Shown here: one piece after another, positions 18,396 through 27,416 of the stretch
Layout: each line of letters begins with the position of its first letter
Position numbering within the stretch: position 1 is the stretch's first letter
NCBI GenBank assembly: GCA_030615105.1
Contig: JAUWZV010000004.1
Location: 1 to 43,989, forward strand
From: Desulfobacteraceae bacterium
GTDB taxonomy: Bacteria > Desulfobacterota > DSM-4660 > Desulfatiglandales > B25-G16
Direction: 5' to 3'
Length of the DNA stretch: 43,989 nt
Program-made: the position numbers and the translations under genes
The notes under the pieces: generated by a model
The model's database searches: none
What the model was told of the DNA's origin: nothing
Seen by the model: only the letters and a program-made list of their open reading frames with translations

Positions 18396-20609
18396 CTATT
18401 GACGTCTCACACGTCCTTGTATGATTGCCTCTACCACTTCTCGCACTTCTGGATTGAGGCGATCAAGAACCTCGTCTCTGGCTTGCTTATCCTTCTGCCA
18501 GTATTCAACCGCTTTGCCGACAGGTTCCAGAACCCCAAGTAGTTTTTCCAGGTTTCGCTTTTGCATGAGGCTAAACAGTTCAGCACAAATCCCTGCTGTT
18601 TGCTCTATTAATACATTCTTGAAGAATGTAAAAAACTCATGTAATGCCAGATCTTCTCTGGCCCGGGGAAGCTGGTCAAGCGCGAGGCTAAACATGTTGC
18701 GTGCCTGGCCGATATTTTCTGCCTTTATCGCAATTTCACAACGAAGCAGGGCAATATGCGTGAAATGTGCTGAGTAGAAAGTCGTTCCTTCTCGGTTTTT
18801 TTGTAATAAAGCAATCCGGATAGCCTCATTAATTTTCTGTAAAGAACTCTCGAATAGATGCTCTTGTTCCGCTCCTTCCTTTGTGCGCGCGAGATAGCCC
18901 AGGTCAGTGCCCCAGTTGTTGAGGGCTTCGTGAAGGTCCGGCTTTATCTTTACTGCCGCCTCATATTTTTCAAAGGCAAGCAGGAAAAGCCTCTCCTGTT
19001 CCGCTCCTTCCTTTGTGCGCGCGAGATTGCCCAGGCCAGTGCCCCAGTTGTTGAGGGCTTCAGGGAATTCCGGGCGGAACTTAACAGCCTTTTCCAGGGC
19101 GTTTATTTCCTCTTCCGCTCTTTTCTGTTCGTTTCGAAGATATGCCATTAAATACCAGCACTGGGACAAGCGATCATTATTTCGCTTGCGTGAATACTCA
19201 TTAATTCGTTCGTTTAGTATTTCTTCTGCCCGTTTGAAATCACCGGACTCAATGCAGGATCGTATTGTTGCATCAGTCACAGAATACCCCATTTCAGGCC
19301 TGGGTGCAGCTTCAGCGAGGTATTCGAGATGCTCGATAAATCTCCCCGCTTCACCAAATTGCCTTTCTGCTGTGGCGCTTTGGTATTCGACCATAAGACG
19401 ACGAGTTTCCTTAACCCACTCATGTTCCGTATACCAGATACGCAGGAACTCGATGAAAAATTCGAGTTTACTTCGACCTAAAGCGGAAAACCGCATCTGA
19501 TACCAGATGCGAAACACCCTTTCAGAAACCATGTAGAGGGTGGTCTTACGGCGTTTCTGTGGTGATATTGATACAAATCCCAGATCCCGCAGCCGCTTGA
19601 GAATGCTGTTGATCTGGTTAACGGGCAGACGAGTTTCTTTTGATAGCTCGGTGGGGTTTGCAGGCCGACCCAGGCGGGCGAATGTGTCCAGTACCTTTCG
19701 CTGCTGGGGGGCGAGAACTTCGATCCGGTGCTTGTAATAGGGAGTTAAGTCATCGAGCAGGGTCTGGATTGATTCTCGCACTTCCGGAAGTTCGGTGCGT
19801 GTGTAAAGCTGATAGAGCATGAGCACGAGACGGGGGTTGCCGCCTGTGAGGTGGTGCACCGCATTGATGCGAGGCTTGAGTTCTTTAAAGCGCTCGAGCA
19901 GCGTCCGGTTTTCCTCTAATGTAGCCTGTTTTTGCAGTAGTTCTGTCATCTCTTTAACTGACAAATCTTTAAGCTCGATGGGATGGAAGAACTGGTAAAA
20001 AGGTCGCTGGTAGCCGCTCACTTCCTTGAAATGGGTGGGAGCAGTAGCCAGCAGCGTCAGGAAGGAACCGTTCATCAACAGGTCACGCAGCCTGCCCATT
20101 TGCGCCTCGTCCAGGATTCTGTCGTCCAGGATCAAGTCAAAATTGTCTAAAAGTAGTAGTATTTTCCTGTCAAAACGTTCACAGAATCTCTTGACCGCAT
20201 CAATGGCGATCTCAGCGGCGTGTTCGTCATCATCGGTCAATGCTATGGATTCCGCTGATGCACGCAGATCGTCATCCGGTTCGACCGCTAGCAGCAACTC
20301 GAGCACTTTTGTGAATAAGTCGCGCAGACTGACGATGGAATATTCCTCCTCCGCCGTCTGAAGCGGTAGATATGCCTTGAAGAGAGCATCATCGTTTTCA
20401 ACCCGATGTTTTAATATGAGAAGCAGGTTGGTTTTTCCTATGCCGCGGGAGCCGATAATAAGAAAATGCTGATTTGTAGGGGTATTGGTTCTTTCACGCA
20501 GCACGCTGAGTATGTTATCAAGTATAACTTCACGGCCTACAAAGGTGGCTTCGAGTTCTTCCGGCCTGCATTGTCCCGGATTATATTTGTACAGTTCCAG
20601 TTGTCTCAT
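18396..20609 (-). CDS. STAND/AAA-type ATPase with winged-helix-like region and C-terminal TPR-like repeats
   Basis: Walker A LIIGSRGIGKTNLL; Walker B KILLLLDNFDLILDD; repeated ALNNWGTxLGxLARTKEGAEQExLF; likely start MRQLELYKY (ORF extends to 20648). Confidence 0.85.
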   Translation of the reverse strand: MRQLELYKYNPGQCRPEELEATFVGREVILDNILSVLRERTNTPTNQHFLIIGSRGIGKTNLLLILKHRVENDDALFKAYLPLQTAEEEYSIVSLRDLFTKVLELLLAVEPDDDLRASAESIALTDDDEHAAEIAIDAVKRFCERFDRKILLLLDNFDLILDDRILDEAQMGRLRDLLMNGSFLTLLATAPTHFKEVSGYQRPFYQFFHPIELKDLSVKEMTELLQKQATLEENRTLLERFKELKPRINAVHHLTGGNPRLVLMLYQLYTRTELPEVRESIQTLLDDLTPYYKHRIEVLAPQQRKVLDTFARLGRPANPTELSKETRLPVNQINSILKRLRDLGFVSISPQKRRKTTLYMVSERVFRIWYQMRFSALGRSKLEFFIEFLRIWYTEHEWVKETRRLMVEYQSATAERQFGEAGRFIEHLEYLAEAAPRPEMGYSVTDATIRSCIESGDFKRAEEILNERINEYSRKRNNDRLSQCWYLMAYLRNEQKRAEEEINALEKAVKFRPEFPEALNNWGTGLGNLARTKEGAEQERLFLLAFEKYEAAVKIKPDLHEALNNWGTDLGYLARTKEGAEQEHLFESSLQKINEAIRIALLQKNREGTTFYSAHFTHIALLRCEIAIKAENIGQARNMFSLALDQLPRAREDLALHEFFTFFKNVLIEQTAGICAELFSLMQKRNLEKLLGVLEPVGKAVEYWQKDKQARDEVLDRLNPEVREVVEAIIQGRVRRQ
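18866..19061. repeat. 64-bp near-identical direct repeats (18866..18929 and 18998..19061), period 132 bp, encoding TPR-like units
   Basis: GTTCCGCTCCTTCCTTTGTGCGCGCGAGAT(A/T)GCCCAGG(T/C)CAGTGCCCCAGTTGTTGAGGGCTTC, two mismatches. Confidence 0.85.
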
Positions 20610-20623
20610 GATTTCAACCTCCC

Positions 20624-21850
20624 TTAAAATGTATAGTAGCGTCGCCACCAGTCGCAGAGAATTTTCGAGGCGAATACATATTTTTCATCATCTTCCGCTT
20701 GGCGGATGTAGAAGTCGTTCAACAGGTTTGCCATCAACTGGTTGAACCCGTCGTCAGTTGCTGATTCCCCCACTTCCTTCCAGTAAATAGTACGCAGTTG
20801 ACTTTTTTTAATTGGCTGAGGTTGAGCAATGGCCAACTCTCTCAAGATGGCTTTTGAGGCATTTTGCAGGGCTTTGTCATAGTATCGCAGGCGATCGTAG
20901 TAATGTTGAAAATAGGTCTTGTATTCCGGGCCAAGGAATCTGTTCAAATAAATTTCCTTGATCTTCCGGGGGCCGATACGCGTTACGCCATTTGCACTTT
21001 CTATGGCGATAGTGGCAACAAACATCTGAATAAAATAGGGAATAGGTGTGCCCATAAGGGCCAATATCTTTCTTTGCCCAGCAATACTCAGCGGGATCTT
21101 GCGAGATTTCAGCAGCTTCCTGAGAAAATCGACCGCACCCTCTGGACTTAACTCTTTCAGAGGAATGCGCTGGAAATCATTGAACGAGTCTACCGCTCCC
21201 AGTTGAGAGAGGTAATTTTCTATACCGATTGACCCACCCACCAGAAAGCGGCAATTGGTTAAACCAATCTTCGGATCAGTCCGCAGTTTTCGGAACCAGT
21301 AGAGAAATGTCTTGGTTTCCGCGCCTGGTATCTTATTTTCGCGAAAGAGGTGTAGCATAACAGGAAGTTCATCGATAATGATCAGCAGTTTTTCTTTCCT
21401 GTAATTTTGCAGCAATTGCAGAAGGCTTTCACCCCGTTCCTGCCAATGAGAACCTATCTTTTCCTTTAACTTGATCTTCAATCCAACGTCCCAGGGAGCG
21501 GTTACCCCAAATTCTTCAATTAATCCTCTAAGCCACTTTCCGCTATTCTTCCAGGTAGAGATAAAAAAATTCTGTATGTGACGGTCTGCCATAAGTGAGT
21601 CGAGCAACGAGATGATAAAGTTTACCGGCATTCCGATTGATTCAGCATCCACATGAATTGGTTTCCAGCCCGGATTTGGTTGATCGATAAGTCGATACAT
21701 GAGGCTTGTTTTTCCGTAGCGCCGGGGAGCGGCCAATAGAATGTTATTCCCTCCCTCTAAATAGTCCCATACCAGTTCTATCAATTCTTCACGATCATAA
21801 AAATCATCTCCCCTTGCAGGTAGTCCAACCAGATTTTTAATCATTTTCAA
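20624..21850 (-). CDS. AAA-family ATPase
   Basis: FYDREELIELVWDYLEGGNNILLAAPRRYGKTSLMYRL; Walker B-like EKLLIIIDELPVML; transcribed ahead of the STAND ATPase. Confidence 0.85.
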   Translation of the reverse strand: MKMIKNLVGLPARGDDFYDREELIELVWDYLEGGNNILLAAPRRYGKTSLMYRLIDQPNPGWKPIHVDAESIGMPVNFIISLLDSLMADRHIQNFFISTWKNSGKWLRGLIEEFGVTAPWDVGLKIKLKEKIGSHWQERGESLLQLLQNYRKEKLLIIIDELPVMLHLFRENKIPGAETKTFLYWFRKLRTDPKIGLTNCRFLVGGSIGIENYLSQLGAVDSFNDFQRIPLKELSPEGAVDFLRKLLKSRKIPLSIAGQRKILALMGTPIPYFIQMFVATIAIESANGVTRIGPRKIKEIYLNRFLGPEYKTYFQHYYDRLRYYDKALQNASKAILRELAIAQPQPIKKSQLRTIYWKEVGESATDDGFNQLMANLLNDFYIRQAEDDEKYVFASKILCDWWRRYYTF

Positions 21851-21875
21851 TACCTCGTTTAATATTATTTTGTTT

Positions 21876-21915
21876 TACAACAAAAGCATTGTACAACAAA
21901 ATCGTTGTATGTCAA
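21876..21915 (-). promoter_or_regulatory. Near-consensus promoter TTGACA-16-TACAAT with two overlapping 18-bp dyad operators
   Basis: Minus strand TTGACATACAACGATTTTGTTGTACAATGCTTTTGTTGTA; dyads TACAAC-N6-GTTGTA (21892..21909) and TACAAT-N6-GTTGTA (21876..21893). Confidence 0.7.
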
Positions 21916-22166
21916 GTAAAAAACGCCTGTGATGAGAAAAGAAAAGGGGGGGAGGACATCAATTCTTCTTGCATTTCCTGCCGGAAGGGATGCTAAGTTT
22001 CATCATCCTGTCAATTCTGCCTCGGATCATAGCCAGGACCTGTTAGCTTTAGTAAGGGACCACGTTATCTAACTTATGTGACTGTTCATCAGGCCGGTGA
22101 ATGGGGCATTCGTACAGAAAATGCAATACGAATATATAGTCAGAGATTTAAAAGAATGTTGACTAC

Positions 22167-22346
22167 CTTACTACTCGTGAACGAGAAGTTTTTGCCCTCA
22201 TGGTCACCGACATGTTGAACAAGCAGATCTCATACGATCTCGGCGTCAGTGAGAAAACCGTCAAAGTGCACCGGGCCGCCGAATCCCTGGCGGATCTTGT
22301 TCAGCTGGCCGAAAAGGCGGGAATCGGGCCACAAATAATGGAATAA
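22167..22346 (+). pseudogene. LuxR/FixJ-type HTH remnant with internal deletion
   Basis: [59 protein letters not shown]; segment expected between VHR and AESLADL is missing. Confidence 0.8.
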
Positions 22347-22366
22347 TGGAATATTGGCTTGTATTG

Positions 22367-22422
22367 TATCGAATTGAGAAATATTTTTTATTGACTTTGA
22401 GTCATCGAATTGATAACTATTT
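22367..22422 (+). promoter_or_regulatory. Promoter/operator region of second MazF-type pair
   Basis: Direct repeats TATCGAATTGAGAAATATTT (22367..22386) and CATCGAATTGATAACTATTT (22403..22422) flanking TTGACT. Confidence 0.45.
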
Positions 22423-22457
22423 GTGTGTCATAAAATTGAACAAAGGAGGCTTACTAT

Positions 22458-22715
22458 ATGCATCAAAATATATCAACAAAAAATGTCCGGCTTAATGTTC
22501 AAATCCCTTTTGAACTAAAAGATAAACTTAACTGGGCATCTGCCATTGAAGGTAAAAAGATGTCGGTTTTGGTTAGGGAATCCATTGAGCAAGAACTAAG
22601 ACGCATTGAAAAAAAAGTATTTGAAGAAAAAATGAAAAACGCTTACCTGGGTCTGGCACAAGAGAACATGGAAATTTCAAAGGATTTTGAATATTCGGAT
22701 GCAGAAAATCTTTAA
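22458..22715 (+). CDS. RHH-type antitoxin
   Basis: VRLNVQIPFELKDKLNWASAIEGKKMSVLVRESIEQELRRIE, directly upstream of toxin. Confidence 0.8.
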   Translation: MHQNISTKNVRLNVQIPFELKDKLNWASAIEGKKMSVLVRESIEQELRRIEKKVFEEKMKNAYLGLAQENMEISKDFEYSDAENL

Positions 22716-22727
22716 AAAGGCAGGAAT

Positions 22728-23087
22728 ATGGATGACCTGATGATTAAACGGGGTGATGTATATTATGCGAATCTTGATCCGGTCAAAGGCCATGAAACAG
22801 GAAAGACCCGACCTGTGGTTGTAATTCAAAACGATATTGGAAACATGTACTCACCTACGACCATTGTGGCGATAGTTACGGAATACTCCGATAGAAAGGC
22901 ATCTTACCCAATCTGTGTTACCGTCAAAAAGGAAAAAGGATTAAAAAAAGATTCGATTGTAAACTTATCACAGATCCGAACGATTGATAAGAAACGGCTT
23001 AAAGCACCAAAGATAACTGAACTATCAGATAATGTAATGAAAAAGGTTGATGAAGCCATCATGAGCAGCCTGGGGATCTGCGGATGA
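22728..23087 (+). CDS. MazF/PemK-type toxin
   Basis: [49 protein letters not shown]. Confidence 0.95.
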   Translation: MDDLMIKRGDVYYANLDPVKGHETGKTRPVVVIQNDIGNMYSPTTIVAIVTEYSDRKASYPICVTVKKEKGLKKDSIVNLSQIRTIDKKRLKAPKITELSDNVMKKVDEAIMSSLGICG

Positions 23088-23229
23088 TTCTTTATTCACT
23101 TCACGCTTCTAAGGCCAACCGGTATAGGACTAAAGTTCAATCTTTATTACCCCAAGATCCAGTTGAAGGATGGAAACAACAGTAGATTCCAGGATGAGAG
23201 TGGTAGCCTTAAGCGATGGGGAGTAACTA

Positions 23230-23994
23230 TCAAACTGATAAAGACATCAGATCTGCTGCGAGGATAAGCTCTCCGTGGTAGGTTTTCCGGCATTGCTTTT
23301 CTATATCGGTTTTTAGGCATTCCGGATAAAAATGGGTTAGAACTAATTTTTTGACCTCTGAGCGGGTAGCTATATCACCTGCCTGGGATGGGGTCAAGTG
23401 CCCTTCGATCCCTTGGCCATCAGGAAAGGAAGACTCGAGGATCAAAAGGTCTGCACCTCTGGCCAAAGCAATGAGTTCCTCACAATAACCGGTGTCTCCT
23501 GAATATACAATACTTCTCCCTAAGTTATCTTCTATTCTCAGGCCAATACTATCTGGAGTATGATTTATAGGAGCGGATATTATCCTAAATTTATCAAATT
23601 CTTTCTTGTCCTTTTCCCCGGTGTTTAACTCCTCTATCTCCATAAGACCAGCAGGGAGATCAAGCCAGCTTCCATAAAGTCTTCTCAAGAGTGTTAAAAA
23701 CCTATTCAATCCTTTTGGTCCTATTATTGTAAAGGGTTTTCTCTTATTAAGGATAGGGGGATGCCTTGTAGCAAAGATGAAATGGATGAGATCGGCTGTA
23801 TGATCTGGATGAAAATGACTGATACAGATGTAGTCAATCTCTTCGTGTTTAAGGCCAGCAATTGTTAGTTGTCTGACTGTTCCAGGGCCTATGTCCATCA
23901 AAAGGAATTGATCATCAATGAAAATGGCAACAGAGGGGGATGCCCTTTGAGGGTGAGGAACACTTGTACCTGAACCTAAAATAATGACATCCAT
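23230..23994 (-). CDS. MBL-fold metallo-hydrolase (RNase Z-like)
   Basis: ILGSGTSVPHPQRASPS; ISHFHPDHTADL; IVYSGDTGYCEEL; LVLTHFYPE. Confidence 0.93.
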   Translation of the reverse strand: MDVIILGSGTSVPHPQRASPSVAIFIDDQFLLMDIGPGTVRQLTIAGLKHEEIDYICISHFHPDHTADLIHFIFATRHPPILNKRKPFTIIGPKGLNRFLTLLRRLYGSWLDLPAGLMEIEELNTGEKDKKEFDKFRIISAPINHTPDSIGLRIEDNLGRSIVYSGDTGYCEELIALARGADLLILESSFPDGQGIEGHLTPSQAGDIATRSEVKKLVLTHFYPECLKTDIEKQCRKTYHGELILAADLMSLSV

Positions 23995-24089
23995 TTTTTA
24001 TGAGTAAGCAGTAGACAGTATGCAGTAAGCAGTTACTCTTTATCCTCTATTTGCCTACTCCTTACTGCTTACTGCCTACTCCCTCCTTA

Positions 24090-25262
24090 TTAGCCCCATC
24101 TTCCGGGGATAGGTGTCTTACAGAACTTACACCTGCCATTATTTATATTAAATTCTGCAATATTATATCCTACTCTCTTAATCAGAATCTTATGACAGTT
24201 ATGGCAATAGGTATTGTATGCATCATGACTGGGGACATTCCCAAGATAGACATAATGTATTCCTTCCTTAATGGCTATATCCCTTAAAAGCTCAAGTGTT
24301 TTAACTGGGGTGGCTGGCAGTCTGTTCAATTTATATCGAGGAAAAAAGCGCAAAAAGTGCAGGGGATAATCAGGCCCGAGTTCCTTTAATATCCAGCCAC
24401 ACATTCTCTTTATCATCTCTGGTTTATCTATATATCCAGGTACTACAAGTGTGGTCATCTCAAACCAGACTCCTTTTTCGTGAAGAAGCTTAAATGTATT
24501 AAGTACTGGCTGAAGCCTTCCGCCATTAAGCCTCCTGTATGTATCATCGTCAAATGATTTGAGGTTTACGTTGGCAGCATCTAAGTATTTGGCGAGATCC
24601 TCCAATGGCCTTTTATTTATATATCCGTTAGAAACTAAAACATTTTTAATACCTTCTTCTCTTGCAAGCCTTGCGGTATCATACATATACTCGTAATAAG
24701 AGATAGGTTCTGAATAGGTATAGGCAATAGAGGGGATATTTTTTTCCTTGGTGATCCTGACAACATCGGCTGGAAAGAGTTCGTGATGACGAACCTCTTC
24801 AGGTTTTCTCTGGGAAATCTCCCAGTTCTGACAGTTGAGGCATCTGAAATTACAGCCAGTAGCCGCTATAGAAAATACATCGGTAGTTGGATAGAAATGA
24901 CTGAGGGGCTTTTTCTCAATGGGGTCAATATGAACGGCACATGGGTTACCATATGCAAGGGAGTAAAGCTTTCCTCCTATATTTATCTTTGACCTGCACA
25001 CACTCCTGTCTCCAGGGGTTAAGTAACATCTGTTTGGGCATACCATACACTGGACATCTTTACCATTTGTTGTATAGTAGAATCCCTCGATTGACCACTT
25101 CCAGAGTTTCTCGGGAGCATCGTTTTTAAAGACATGGCCCCTGATATCGGCCTTTTCCTCACCTTCATTTTTAGGCCAGAAACAGTGCCCTTCTGTTGTT
25201 ATGAGAAGGGACAAAAGCCCCATCTCTTTTAAGAATTCACTTCTGCTTATATATCGTTTCAT
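24090..25262 (-). CDS. AmmeMemoRadiSam-type radical SAM protein
   Basis: CMVCPNRCYLTPGDRSVCRSKINIGGKLYSLAYGNPCAVHIDPIEKKPLSHFYPTTDVFSIAATGCNFRCLNCQNWEISQ. Confidence 0.9.
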   Translation of the reverse strand: MKRYISRSEFLKEMGLLSLLITTEGHCFWPKNEGEEKADIRGHVFKNDAPEKLWKWSIEGFYYTTNGKDVQCMVCPNRCYLTPGDRSVCRSKINIGGKLYSLAYGNPCAVHIDPIEKKPLSHFYPTTDVFSIAATGCNFRCLNCQNWEISQRKPEEVRHHELFPADVVRITKEKNIPSIAYTYSEPISYYEYMYDTARLAREEGIKNVLVSNGYINKRPLEDLAKYLDAANVNLKSFDDDTYRRLNGGRLQPVLNTFKLLHEKGVWFEMTTLVVPGYIDKPEMIKRMCGWILKELGPDYPLHFLRFFPRYKLNRLPATPVKTLELLRDIAIKEGIHYVYLGNVPSHDAYNTYCHNCHKILIKRVGYNIAEFNINNGRCKFCKTPIPGRWG

Positions 25263-25283
25263 CTAATTACCCACGAGACAATT

Positions 25284-27371
25284 CTAACCTTTCAAGATCA
25301 CAAGAGTGCTTGCTATCTTTATGAAGATCAGGGCAATGATAGCTGCCTGAATACCCAAAAGAGGGATTAACAAGGTTCCAATTGCAAGGGTGCCAGCACC
25401 AGCGCCTACAAGGTCAGCGGCAAAGAGACCGGCTGCAGGACTTTTCTTCTCCCCAATTATCTCTGCTGCAACAGGAAACTGAACCCCGCATAGCATGGAA
25501 AAGGTAAAACCATATAAAAAAAAGACAATCTCCGGCATCATGCACTGGTAGAAGGTTACCCAGATCAGATAAGTCATAAGCAAAAGGATCATCCCGGCCT
25601 CTGCCATTATGAGCATATCTTTCCCCCTTTTTTTCCATCTATTTCCAAGTACCGCACCAGGCAAAAGGCCAAGCAAAAAACATGTAATTATAGCACCTAC
25701 CTTAAGATATATATAGCCATAGATTACCTGAAAGGAGAATAAAATTAACATCTCCACACCCATGACAGCAAAGCCAGTTGAAAAAAGAAGGTACTCCTCC
25801 TTTTTTATTAAGGATATGTAAAAAACAAGAAGCCCAATCAGGGTTGCAATAAACCAATTAGGTGAGGTCCCGTATTTTTTGAACCACTCTTTGAACATGA
25901 TGTTTATAACCCTGGGGTGAAAGTCAGTGTTAATAAACTCATCTGGATTAATGGATTCATTAATGGACTTTATCCTCTCCTTAGTAACATTGCCGTAGTA
26001 AAAGCCATCAATGTAAGATGTGGTAATGGATCTTTTTCTCAACTTTAAAGGAATATCAGCAGTGAGCTTTCCATCGCTTGCAAGGAAATAGACCTCCTCT
26101 CCTGGTATGAGGAGAACATTAAGAAAGTATTTTTTAACAGTATTGAAAATGGAGGATAATTTCTTTACCCTGACCTCTGATAAATAGGTAGGGTTTGCAA
26201 TGAGAGAGAAAGAGAGGATGCCATCTTTCTTTAAAATCCTCTTAGCCTTGTCAAAGAACTCACTCGTGTAAAATCGGTTTATCTGGAAGGTATCTGGTTC
26301 TGGCAGATCAAGGATAATAGCTGAATACCTTTTATTGGTATCAGCTATATATCTTCTTCCATCGGTAGGGATGATAGTAACCTTTCCTTCAGGACTTAAA
26401 AGACCATATTGGCTTGCCACCTTAATCAATGCAGGATCTAACTCCACATAATCTATGCGGCGAGGAGAGTATTTCAAGATCTCATTAAATGTTTCACCCA
26501 TACCCCCAGATACCAGAAGAACATCTTCTATTTTATCAAGCTGGCAGAGGGGATAGTGGACCTTCTCCTCGCTATTGATTACGTTGAAGGTGGAAAAGAT
26601 AGGTGTTCCAGATTCCCAGAAGGAATATTGCCCTTTTTCTTTGGTCAGCACTATTCTCCCATAGGGCGATTCCTGGTAATTGACTATATTCGGGCCATAT
26701 TGGTTATAAAGGGTCCAAAGTTCGAACCTTTTTTCAAAGGCAAGGGTAAAAAAGAGGGTGACGGATAAAAAGGCCACCAAAAAAAGGAGATATCTTTTTA
26801 AACAGATAATAAGGACAAGAGAAATAAGGATTAAAAGAAATGAGGTGAAGGCTATTATCTTAAAAGGGCTAAAGTAATATACCAAAATAAAACTAAATAA
26901 AATCCCACCGGTTATATCCCCTATATTGTCAGTTATGTATAATGCTCCTGATGTAAATTCTCTGCCCTTTGCCTTGATAACAGTAAGTGAGTAAGGGAGT
27001 ATAAAACCAATCAAGAAGGTGTAGGGTGCACTTAAGATCAGAATGAAAAAAAAGATAGGATAAAAACCTGGAGATTCTCCATGGATAAAGATGGTGTCTC
27101 TGAAAAACCTTATTGCAATTATCTGAATCAACGGAAAGAGGCCTATTATGAGGACAAGGATTGAATAGAGGGTGACGGATTTTTTTTTAAAAAATTTTGA
27201 TGCAAGAGAGCCAAGCCCGCTAACCATCAACCAGCAAAAAAGAACAAGGGAGATCGTAATCTCATTACCGGAAAACTGGGAAAGAAATTCTCTTACTGTG
27301 ATTATTTGAACAGCTATAGAGGATATTCCCGCCCCAATAATGGATATTATTATAAGATTGGTAAGATTCAT
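25284..27371 (-). CDS. Membrane protein with spermidine synthase-like domain
   Basis: Multiple TM helices; VLLVSGGMGETFNEILKYSPRRIDYVELDPALIKVA; AIILDLPEPDTFQINRFYTSEFF. Confidence 0.85.
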   Translation of the reverse strand: MNLTNLIIISIIGAGISSIAVQIITVREFLSQFSGNEITISLVLFCWLMVSGLGSLASKFFKKKSVTLYSILVLIIGLFPLIQIIAIRFFRDTIFIHGESPGFYPIFFFILILSAPYTFLIGFILPYSLTVIKAKGREFTSGALYITDNIGDITGGILFSFILVYYFSPFKIIAFTSFLLILISLVLIICLKRYLLFLVAFLSVTLFFTLAFEKRFELWTLYNQYGPNIVNYQESPYGRIVLTKEKGQYSFWESGTPIFSTFNVINSEEKVHYPLCQLDKIEDVLLVSGGMGETFNEILKYSPRRIDYVELDPALIKVASQYGLLSPEGKVTIIPTDGRRYIADTNKRYSAIILDLPEPDTFQINRFYTSEFFDKAKRILKKDGILSFSLIANPTYLSEVRVKKLSSIFNTVKKYFLNVLLIPGEEVYFLASDGKLTADIPLKLRKRSITTSYIDGFYYGNVTKERIKSINESINPDEFINTDFHPRVINIMFKEWFKKYGTSPNWFIATLIGLLVFYISLIKKEEYLLFSTGFAVMGVEMLILFSFQVIYGYIYLKVGAIITCFLLGLLPGAVLGNRWKKRGKDMLIMAEAGMILLLMTYLIWVTFYQCMMPEIVFFLYGFTFSMLCGVQFPVAAEIIGEKKSPAAGLFAADLVGAGAGTLAIGTLLIPLLGIQAAIIALIFIKIASTLVILKG

Positions 27372-27416
27372 TACGTACCAGGTCTTATGGAAAATCGAAG
27401 ATCTTGTGGGTTGTTG

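Noticed and set aside
18858-19500. Plus-strand ORFs of 97-161 aa
   Set aside because: Antisense shadows of the STAND ATPase coding sequence
24002-24083. Imperfect palindrome of TAAGCAGTAGACAGTA / TACTGCTTACTGCCTACT motifs
   Set aside because: Low-complexity repeat of a common type; no additional context to make it informative
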